NCBI RefSeq assembly: GCF_010894475.1
Contig: NZ_JAAIYB010000023.1
Location: forward strand, 1 to 39,240
DNA length: 39,240 nucleotides
Direction of reading: 5' to 3'
From: Myxococcus vastator
Lineage (GTDB): Bacteria > Myxococcota > Myxococcia > Myxococcales > Myxococcaceae
Part shown: positions 32,701 through 39,240 of the stretch, in pieces
How positions within the stretch are numbered: the first letter of the stretch is position 1
Layout of the letters: every line of letters begins with the position of its first letter
Notes under the pieces: model-generated
The model's database searches: none
What the model was told of the DNA's origin: nothing
What the model saw: the letters and a program-made list of their open reading frames with translations, nothing else
Program-made: the position numbers and the translations under genes

Positions 32701-34198
32701 GGCTGCCGGGCGCCATCCAGTCGTAGTCGTCGCGGCTCAGGTTGACGAACACCGTGTAGCCGGTGGCGCCGGTGACGGGCGCCCACTGGAGCGTGGGCCG
32801 GCGGGTGGTGGTCAGCACCGCCGCGTTGGCGGGCGCCACCACGCGGAAGGCCCCCACGACGGCGGGCGGCGGCGGCTTCGGGTAGGGGTCCGGGATGATG
32901 GTGCGGTCTCTGCCGTCCGGGTCGGTGGTGATGGTGAAGATCTCCACCCGCCACTCCGCGCCCTGCACCGCCAGCGCGGACACCGTCTGCCCGCGCAGCA
33001 CCGTGCCGGTGGACGTGGTGACGGCCAGCCGGATGTCGGTGTTGGGCGCGGTGGGGGAGAACTGGTTCTTCGACATCGTCACCACGGTGTTGGGCGGGAA
33101 GGTCAGCTCGTAGGTGAAGGGCCCGGGCGGGTTGCGCACCGACGGCGTGGTGTTGCCCTCCTCGGGCGTGGGCGTGACGCTGAGCGGCGCGGGTGACACG
33201 TTGATTTTCGCGTACGCCAGCTCGGGGAACATCAGCTTCACCGTCTGGGGCGTGCTCTGCGGCGGCGGCTCCTGCGGCCCGCCGCCGGGCGCGTACACCT
33301 CGAAGGACCAGAGCGAGTAGCCGTAGCCCGTGCCGCGCTCGATGCCGCGCACGCGCACGTAGCGGGCGCTGCCGGACACGGTGATGCTGCGGCTGCCGGG
33401 CGCGCCGTCGGTGATGGTGGGCGCCAGCGCCGTCCAGGTGCTGTCGTTGGTGGAGCCCTCAATCACGTACTGCTTCCCGTAGGCGCCCTCCCAGTCCAGC
33501 ACCACGCGGCCGAGCTGCCGCGAGGCGCCCAGGTCCACGCGAAGCCACTGGGCGTGGGACGTGTCGTCGGAGGACCAGCGCGTGGACGCGTCGCCGTCCA
33601 GCGCGTAGCCCGGCGCCAGGTGCGCGGCGTTGGCCTCCACGCTGGAGGCCGTCGCGGGCCGGCCGCGGGCCAGGTCGCCCGAGGGATGCGTGTCCCCGTA
33701 CACGGCGAACTCCCAGAGGGAATAGCCGTAGTCGATGGCGCCTCGCTGCGTCCCGAGGATGCGGACGTAGCGGCCGTTGCCCGTCACCGCGAGGTCATCC
33801 ACGCCGCCGTCGCCGTCCGTGATGACGCGCACGTCCTGCCACGCCGCCGCGTCATTGGAGACCTGGACGCGGTAGCCCCGGCCGTACGCCGTCTCCCACG
33901 TCAGCACCACGCGGGAGATGGCCGTCGCCTGGCCCAGGTCCACGTAGAGCCACTCGCCCTCCGCGAAGCTGCTGCCCCAGCGCGTCCCGGCGTCGCCATC
34001 CACGGCGAAGTTGCCGGTGAGCCCGGGCTCCGCGGAGGACGTCACCACCGGACGGTTGAGCGCGAGGTTCGTGCCCGTCTGGGCCTCCGCGCGCGTCCCC
34101 ACCACCATGAACAGCCATACCGCGACGACGGCGCAGGCCCTGGCCAAAGACAGCCAGGGGCCGTGCGCGCCCTGCACACGGGAAATCGGCACACGCAT
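29729..34198 (-). CDS. Secreted glycoside hydrolase family 3 with discoidin-like domains
   Basis: A 1489-residue multidomain protein. A signal peptide covers about 1-40 (ACAVVAVWLFMVVGTRAEAQ). Two F5/8 type C (discoidin, CBM32-like) domains follow at about 44-170 and 175-303, then a beta-rich region and an Ig/FN3-like module (about 450-555, ending near YLPVV). The GH3 N-domain spans about 590-880: DLMSRMTLHEKALQM, KHWPGQGAGGEGG and GVICSDW, where Asp825 is the expected nucleophile. The GH3 C-domain follows (AAQNAMTLLKNDGALPLRLP, VGESYFTHG). Next come two Ig-like units (TWTPSSDPQTGIHRYEVYLD) and a third discoidin domain at about 1319-1448. It probably degrades beta-glucans outside the cell. 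The Gln in KHWPGQG replaces the more usual His or Tyr. Confidence 0.92.
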   Translation of the reverse strand: MRVPISRVQGAHGPWLSLARACAVVAVWLFMVVGTRAEAQTGTNLALNRPVVTSSAEPGLTGNFAVDGDAGTRWGSSFAEGEWLYVDLGQATAISRVVLTWETAYGRGYRVQVSNDAAAWQDVRVITDGDGGVDDLAVTGNGRYVRILGTQRGAIDYGYSLWEFAVYGDTHPSGDLARGRPATASSVEANAAHLAPGYALDGDASTRWSSDDTSHAQWLRVDLGASRQLGRVVLDWEGAYGKQYVIEGSTNDSTWTALAPTITDGAPGSRSITVSGSARYVRVRGIERGTGYGYSLWSFEVYAPGGGPQEPPPQSTPQTVKLMFPELAYAKINVSPAPLSVTPTPEEGNTTPSVRNPPGPFTYELTFPPNTVVTMSKNQFSPTAPNTDIRLAVTTSTGTVLRGQTVSALAVQGAEWRVEIFTITTDPDGRDRTIIPDPYPKPPPPAVVGAFRVVAPANAAVLTTTRRPTLQWAPVTGATGYTVFVNLSRDDYDWMAPGSLLDRFTQVGTTTATSFTLPQDLPDRWTYKWYVVAHLGGGGTSRSDLRTFSVYLPVVETAADGVALINGRRDLNKNGVIDPYEDWANPISVRVNDLMSRMTLHEKALQMFYEARTVPEAGFMMGPLSPTDIASFQRASALTRLGIPHVDAGDTIHGFKTSWPTQPALAAARDLDTVYELGDMQRREQVAVGSRGTLSPLAEVGTKVLYPRIQEGGGEDADLAAGMTRALVAGLQGGPEVNPHSLWVTTKHWPGQGAGGEGGITYDGTTIHYHMRPWHAAIEAGTSGIMPGYAGSWLLGPEGWGAGDNPGILNYLRQKLGYTGVICSDWLPSGAWSRSAMAGSDVMGGANPQQMGDFESVVTPARIDEAARKILDLKFRLGLFEDPYRGGPAGMSEWHTADNKALVRRAAQNAMTLLKNDGALPLRLPAGSRIVVAGPRADDPSCMVTWRSDFHGTEFGDLTIYQAIKQRAEQDGITVYKDAAPAGVTVNAAIVVVGESYFTHGTEWDKEKPYLPGDPVGPPHEPQWGNQYGLITGFRAQNVPVTTVMILPRPYILTNVVPQTNALLMAYRPGDMGGVAVADVLFGDVLPRGQLPWQLPRSLDQIGTDVENNQLEQWDLPFDLGATAAQRAEIRQRIAQGLPIAPVYGNPLYQYGAGIQGFGLSDATPPTAFTLLTPAPGATLTTRPTFTWTPSSDPQTGIHRYEVYLDGSPFPAATTKTPSAALANVSLGNGQHTWFVRAYNWAGGVTTSATATFTLNDTAPPAAFTALSPAAGASVPGASTTFIWEQTTDVGAGVARYVLVVDGADRAPTVTPRAYVGTGTNLALGRNVAATSSEFGSPNDAVDGNPETRWASRYDVASPDTESITVDLGGVYAIKRVVLSWEAAFGRRYVVETSIDGSTGWRTLFTEANGDGGLDDLSGLSGVGRYVRMRGVERATGFGYSLWEFQVYGVGTEQLSVTGLATGSHTWRVRAVDGAGNSTLSNGPIPFTR

Positions 34199-34398
34199 GG
34201 GGAAAAGCGGACCGTTGGAGAAAGTAGGGGAGGGGGTGAACCAGCACGCAGCGACGATGAACGGCGTCCGAGCGGTCCTTTCCTTTCTGCCGCCTATTCT
34301 ATTCCTTCGGCATCACAACAAAGTCAAACCGAAGCCGGGAAATGCGTCAAGTCGTGAAATATGGGTGTGTGACCTGGCGCGCATGTCGGCGTCTGGCT

Positions 34399-35055
<657 letters not shown>

Positions 35056-35150
35056 GCCCTAGGAATAGCGGCCCGCCGTGCGCGATTCACCCCCAGAAGG
35101 GGCAGGCGGGCAGGTCAGGGGTGGCAGGCCGTCCCACCTGCCGCGCTGCT

Positions 35151-37196
35151 TCAGGTGCCCCCGGGCGCCGTGAGGGTGCGGGGCCAGTGGACGGTGAAGG
35201 TGGTGCCCTGGTCCCGGTCGGAGCGGACCTCCACGCGGCCCCCGTGTGCGCCGACAATCTGGCTGACGATGTAGAGGCCCAGGCCCAGGCTGCGTTTCTT
35301 CCTCGCGACGTCCTGCGGGAGCGCGCTCACGGGCATGCTCTTGAACGGGTCGAAGATGCGCGGCATCAGCTCGGCCGCAATCGGCTCCCCGGTGTTGTGG
35401 ACCTCCAGCACCACCTCACGCGCCTCTCCGCGCACCGTGACACACACCGGCCTGTCCTCCTGGCCATGCTGGAGGGCGTTGGCCACCAGGTTGCCCAGCA
35501 CCTGCGACACCCGGTCCGGGTCCCAGTTCCCCTGGGTGTCTCCGCTCGCCTCGAGCCTCAGCGTGCGCTCCGGGGCGCTGACCTGGAGCTCCTCCAGCGT
35601 CGCCTGGCACACCTCCGCGAGGTCCATGGGCTGGCGGGCCACGGGAAGCCCCCCGCCCAGGCGGGTGCGGGCGAAGTCGAGGATGTCCGTAATCATGCGC
35701 CCCATGCGCGCGGTGGCCTTGCGGATGCGGTCCACGGCGCGGCGCTCGGGCGGTGCCAGGTCCTCGGCCCGCGTCAACTGGAAGGCCGAGGCGGTGATGG
35801 CGTTGAGCGGGTTGCGCAGGTCGTGTCCCAACACCGCCATGAGCTGTTCCCGGAAGTCCACCGCCCGCTGGAGCACGGCCTCGGCCCGCTTGTGGTGGGT
35901 GACATCCACCACCGTGCAGCTCAAGCCCAGCACCCCCTGGTCGGGCGTGCGGACCGGGTGGAAGCTGGCCTGCCACGTCCGCAGGTCTCCAGCGTTGGTG
36001 AACTCGAACGCGTCCACCGGCTCACCTGTCTCAATCATGCGGCGGAACAGGGGCTCGAACGTGTCCACCGCCGTCACGGGGGCCATCTCCTGGAAGCGGC
36101 GGCCCAGGTGGGCTTCTGGCGAGTGGCCGTTGATATCCGCCATGGCCTGGTTGATGCGCACGAAGCGCAGGTCCCGGTCCAGCAGGGCGATGCCCATGGG
36201 CGTGGAGGCCAGCAGCGCGTCCAGTTGTGCCAGTGAGCGCTGGGCGTCCGCGTGGGCCCGACGCTCGCGGGCCTGGAGCCGGTCATGCACCAGGTACGCG
36301 GTGGTCCGCTGCGCCATGGTCCGGAACAGGAGGGCGTCCGGCTCGGAGAAGACGAAGGTGGTGCGCGAGCTCATGTACGCGATGCCCAGGAGTTGGTCGC
36401 CGTCCAGCAGCGGCACGCCGTAGACGGCGCGCAGCCCTTCCTGCTTCAGCGCGGGCAGCGCGATGCGCGGGTCCGTGGACGCCGAGCGCAGCGCCAGCGG
36501 CTGGCGCTGGCGGGCCACCTCGCCCGCGAAGCCCTCATCCAGCTTCAATGACGCGCCGAGCGTCTCGTCCGCGCCCAGGCCCACCGCGGCGCGCACCACC
36601 AGCGCGTCCCCCTCCACCAGCAGCAACGCCGCCGAGTCCACCGAGAGCGCGGACTCCACCAGGACGGAGAGCAGCCGCGAGGGGAGGCCGTCCATGGAGG
36701 GGCTCTCCAGCGCGGCCTGCGTCATCCGGTCCAGGGCCTGGAGGATGCGCTGCCGTCCCTGGGAGAAGGACGTCATCGTCCGGGTGACAATCCGGTCCAG
36801 CGCGTCCTCCATCCGCTCCAGCTCGCCCGGCGCGAGGAAGGCCGCTTCGGCTTCCAGCCTGTGGAGGATGCACTTGCGCAGGAGCGCGTACTCGGACGCC
36901 ACCTGCCCCAGGTTGAAGCCGGCGTCCAGCCGGGACATCGCGTGCTCGTCCGGCAGCGTGGTGAGGATTTCGTCCGAGTCGTGGTCGATGAGGTTCGCGA
37001 GCACGTAGAGCAGCTGGGGCACGTGGTCCAGCAACCACGAAGGCTGCGTCGCGTGCCCCGCGTGGAGCGTTCGCATGACCTGCTGCCAGTCCTCCAGCAC
37101 TTCCTCCTGGTGGGCGCGCAGGAACTCCGCGGCCCTGAGCGTCCGAGCCCCGGGGGCCTGCTTGTCGCCCGCTGTGCGGGACTCTGTCTCCAGCAT
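35151..37196 (-). CDS. Soluble GAF/PAS sensor histidine kinase
   Basis: A 681-residue cytoplasmic kinase from MLETESRTAGDKQAPGARTL; a longer opening overlaps the divergent gene and is not used. In order: an RsbRD-type N-terminal helical domain (about 17-150, HQEEVLEDWQQVMRTL, LLDHVPQLLYVLANL), a GAF domain (about 170-310, LLVEGDALVVRAAVGLG, VYGVPLLDGDQLLGIAYMSS), a PAS domain (about 345-440), HisKA with phosphorylated His458 in AVLGHDLRNPLNAI, and a HATPase domain with QVLGNLVANALQHG (N-box), then SLGLGLYIVSQIVGAHGG (G-box). No membrane helix or receiver domain is seen, so an unlinked response regulator is expected. Confidence 0.93.
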   Translation of the reverse strand: MLETESRTAGDKQAPGARTLRAAEFLRAHQEEVLEDWQQVMRTLHAGHATQPSWLLDHVPQLLYVLANLIDHDSDEILTTLPDEHAMSRLDAGFNLGQVASEYALLRKCILHRLEAEAAFLAPGELERMEDALDRIVTRTMTSFSQGRQRILQALDRMTQAALESPSMDGLPSRLLSVLVESALSVDSAALLLVEGDALVVRAAVGLGADETLGASLKLDEGFAGEVARQRQPLALRSASTDPRIALPALKQEGLRAVYGVPLLDGDQLLGIAYMSSRTTFVFSEPDALLFRTMAQRTTAYLVHDRLQARERRAHADAQRSLAQLDALLASTPMGIALLDRDLRFVRINQAMADINGHSPEAHLGRRFQEMAPVTAVDTFEPLFRRMIETGEPVDAFEFTNAGDLRTWQASFHPVRTPDQGVLGLSCTVVDVTHHKRAEAVLQRAVDFREQLMAVLGHDLRNPLNAITASAFQLTRAEDLAPPERRAVDRIRKATARMGRMITDILDFARTRLGGGLPVARQPMDLAEVCQATLEELQVSAPERTLRLEASGDTQGNWDPDRVSQVLGNLVANALQHGQEDRPVCVTVRGEAREVVLEVHNTGEPIAAELMPRIFDPFKSMPVSALPQDVARKKRSLGLGLYIVSQIVGAHGGRVEVRSDRDQGTTFTVHWPRTLTAPGGT

Positions 37197-37375
37197 CACC
37201 GGCCTCCCGAGGCCCTGGGTCCGCCCACGCCGCCGTTCACTTCCATTCTGGGGACGATGGCGCCCGCGTGCCTCGTCCCCCCGTTCGTCCGGACGTCCAA
37301 CTTCGGGCGCTTGCCGCCGTGGCCGCACGCCATGGAGCTGTGGGCCCGCACCGGCTCGGTTAGGGTGTCTGCAAG

Positions 37376-38338
37376 ATGCGCACGCTCCTGCTGACCCGCT
37401 CCGACGTCTCCCGCAACCTGCAGGCCCCCCTCTTGCTGGAGGACCTGCGCGAGGCCTTCCGCACCGACGCCCTGGCGCGCACCGTGGCACCGCAGCGCGC
37501 CCGGGCCCCGCTCCATGCCGAGGGCACCGCCCTGGTGCTGTTCCCTGGCAGCCTGCCCGCCATCCCCGCCTACTCCGTGAAGGTGCACGCGAAGTTCCCC
37601 GGCCAGTCGCCGGCGATTCGAGGCGTGGTGCACCTGCACGACGTCGCTACCGGCGAGCTGATGGCGGTGATGGACGCCGGCCACCTGACGGCGGTGCGCA
37701 CGGGCGTGGTGGGCGCGCTGTCGGCGGATGTGCTGGCGCGGCCGGACGCGAGCCGGGTGGCGCTCATCGGCGCGGGCCGGCAGGCGGTGCTGCAGCTCAA
37801 GTCGTTGCGGCTGGTGCGCTCGCTGACGCACGTGCGGGTGTTCGACACGGCGCCGGAGCGCTCGCTCGCCTTCGCCACGCGCATGTACCAGGAGTTGAAC
37901 CTGCCGGTGCGGATGGCGGAGACACTGGAAGAAGCCGTCTCCGACGCGGACATCGTCGTGACGGCGACGTGGAGCCGTCACCCCTTCCTGCACCCCGGCA
38001 TGGTGCGGCCGGGCACGCACCTCATCGCGCTGGGCGCGGATGAGCCGGGCAAGGCCGAGCTGTCCGCGGAGCTGCTGCGCCAGTCGCGCTTCATCGTCGA
38101 CCACCGGGGGCTGGCGGTGTCCACCGGCGCCGCGGGCGCGGTGGGCCTGGGGGAGGAGGCCATCCACGCGGAGCTGGGCGAGGTGCTGGCCGGCTTGAAG
38201 CCCGGCCGCACGTCCGAGGCGGACGTCACCGTCTTCGCGGCGGTGGGCCTGCCCTTCCAGGACCTGGCGGCGGCCTGGCACGTCTACCAGTCGGCCCAGG
38301 GTGACGACGCCGTGGGCGGGCTGGACTTCGACGCATGA
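37376..38338 (+). CDS. Ornithine cyclodeaminase/mu-crystallin family protein
   Basis: A 320-residue NAD(P)-binding protein. The family pattern is clear: YSVKVHAKFPGQSPAIRGVV (with the substrate-site Lys), HDVATGELMAVMDAGHLTAV and RTGVVGALSADVLARPD, then the Rossmann motif VALIGAGRQAVLQLKSL, SDADIVVTATWSRHPFL and IALGADEPGKAELSAELL. Members include ornithine cyclodeaminase, alanine dehydrogenase and ketimine reductases; the substrate cannot be set by eye. It is divergent from the histidine kinase (179 bases between). The downstream transporter gene overlaps its stop by 4 bases, so the transporter may handle the substrate or product. Confidence 0.9.
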   Translation: MRTLLLTRSDVSRNLQAPLLLEDLREAFRTDALARTVAPQRARAPLHAEGTALVLFPGSLPAIPAYSVKVHAKFPGQSPAIRGVVHLHDVATGELMAVMDAGHLTAVRTGVVGALSADVLARPDASRVALIGAGRQAVLQLKSLRLVRSLTHVRVFDTAPERSLAFATRMYQELNLPVRMAETLEEAVSDADIVVTATWSRHPFLHPGMVRPGTHLIALGADEPGKAELSAELLRQSRFIVDHRGLAVSTGAAGAVGLGEEAIHAELGEVLAGLKPGRTSEADVTVFAAVGLPFQDLAAAWHVYQSAQGDDAVGGLDFDA

Positions 38339-39240
38339 GGCGCAGGGTGCTGGAGCTCCTGTCGCGCATTGGCCTGACGCGGCCCGCGCTGCGCGCGTGG
38401 GCGATGTATGACTGGGCGAACTCGGCCTTCATCACCACCGTCGTCACGGTGGTGTTCCCGCTCTACTACGCCTCCGTGGCGGCGCAGGGGCTGCCGCGCG
38501 AGGTGGCCACCAGCCGCTTCGCCACCGCCACCGCGGTGGCGCTGGGCGTGGTGGCGGTGCTGTCACCGGTGCTGGGCGCGCTGAGCGACCGGGCCGGGCG
38601 CATCAAGCACATGCTGGGCATCTTCGCGGGCCTGGGCATGGTGTCCACACTGGCGCTGGCCACGGTGGGCCCGGGGGACTGGGAGTGGGGCCTGCTGCTC
38701 TTCGGCCTGGGCAACGTGGGCGTGACGGGCAGCATCGTCTTCGCGGACGCGCTGTTGCGGCACATCGCCCGGGACGACGAGCTGGACCGCGTGTCCACCG
38801 CGGGCTACGCGCTGGGCTACCTGGGCGGCGGCCTGCTGCTGGCCGCGCAGCTGGTGCTGCTGATGAAGCCCCAGTGGTTCGGACTGGCGGACGCGGGGGC
38901 CGCCTCGCGCGTGGCCTTCGCCTCCGTGGCGGTGTGGTGGGCCGTCTTCTCGGTGCCCCTCTTCCGGAGCATCCCCGAGCCGAAACCGGACGTGTCCGTC
39001 GCCCGCCCCCCGCTGTCCCTGCGCGGCATCTTCACGCAGCTTTCGAGCACGCTGAGCGGGCTGCGCCAGCACCGTCAGGCCTTCCTGCTGCTGGTGGCCT
39101 ACCTGCTCTACAGTGACGGCATCGGCACCATCATCCGCTTGTCCACGCTGTACGGGACGGAGCTGGGCATTGGCCGGGGCGCGTTGATTGGCGCGTTGCT
39201 GCTCACGCAGGTGGTGGGCGTGCCGTGCGCGGTGCTGTTC
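38335..39240 (+). CDS. UMF1/Atg22-type MFS transporter (5' part)
   Basis: The frame starts at the ATG overlapping the previous stop (ATGA) and stays open to the window end (302 codons seen). The signature WAMYDWANSAFITTVV and FPLYYASV near the start marks the UMF1/Atg22 (vacuole effluxer-like) branch of the major facilitator superfamily. The inter-helix motif LSPVLGALSDRAGRIKHML matches MFS motif A. At least seven membrane helices are visible. Atg22 in yeast exports amino acids from the vacuole; bacterial substrates are poorly known. Coupling to an ornithine cyclodeaminase-family gene hints at an amino-acid-like substrate, which is inference. Confidence 0.9.
   Translation, partial: MRRRVLELLSRIGLTRPALRAWAMYDWANSAFITTVVTVVFPLYYASVAAQGLPREVATSRFATATAVALGVVAVLSPVLGALSDRAGRIKHMLGIFAGLGMVSTLALATVGPGDWEWGLLLFGLGNVGVTGSIVFADALLRHIARDDELDRVSTAGYALGYLGGGLLLAAQLVLLMKPQWFGLADAGAASRVAFASVAVWWAVFSVPLFRSIPEPKPDVSVARPPLSLRGIFTQLSSTLSGLRQHRQAFLLLVAYLLYSDGIGTIIRLSTLYGTELGIGRGALIGALLLTQVVGVPCAVLF

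Noticed and set aside
34199-34398. TTGACT and TAGAAT boxes upstream of the GH3 gene as a sigma-70 promoter
   Set aside because: Spacing is about 20 bases, outside the usual range, so I did not annotate it.

Overview
The window is very GC-rich and densely coded, and it reads as chromosome of a Myxococcus species, close to M. xanthus. The clearest marker is at 28623-29426: a 267-residue protein of four 67-residue repeats that matches, from memory, myxobacterial hemagglutinin (MbhA). It has a sigma-54-type promoter element upstream. A eukaryotic-like Ser/Thr kinase, a BclA-like collagen surface protein and many secreted lipoproteins with adhesive domains fit the same group. I saw no rRNA or tRNA genes, CRISPR arrays, insertion sequences or prophage.

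Layout. 1-573: 3' end of a collagen-like surface protein, closed by a strong hairpin. 574-3432: a membrane Ser/Thr kinase, a DUF2019 protein and a zinc-ribbon protein, plus a small degenerate copy of the zinc-ribbon gene's 3' end. 3433-9103: housekeeping and envelope genes (HAD 5'-nucleotidase, glutathione peroxidase, lipoprotein, START-domain protein, DksA/TraR-like zinc finger, small HTH protein overlapping a SEC-C methionine aminopeptidase). 9144-12755: methyltransferase, AraC regulator, PD40 propeller lipoprotein and a secreted protein. 13088-14494: a lipoprotein with two nearly identical F-type (fucose) lectin domains. 14594-16546: a DUF2917 protein divergent from a MocR regulator, with a long inverted repeat between them. 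16543-23421: a membrane metallophosphoesterase, a thioesterase and methyltransferase pair, a RutE-like nitroreductase divergent from an HxlR regulator, and an Mpo1-like protein. 23418-24313: a secreted HNH nuclease overlapping a DUF4265 gene, the best toxin/immunity candidate here. 24464-28562: methyltransferase, cstA with its ybdD-like partner, and a YebC-family gene. 28623-34198: mbhA and a 1489-residue secreted GH3 enzyme with three discoidin-like domains. 34399-39240: MsrA, a GAF/PAS histidine kinase, an ornithine cyclodeaminase-family protein and a UMF1-type transporter cut by the window end.

Together these genes suggest a chromosomal region rich in surface and carbohydrate-recognition functions (collagen-like protein, F-type lectin, MbhA lectin, discoidin-GH3) set among ordinary metabolism and stress genes. 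The most testable new ideas are the HNH/DUF4265 bicistron, the 9-bp inverted repeat before the small HTH gene, the MocR and HxlR operator candidates, and the recent lectin-domain duplication. Family assignments come from motifs read by eye and recalled family knowledge; no database search was run.
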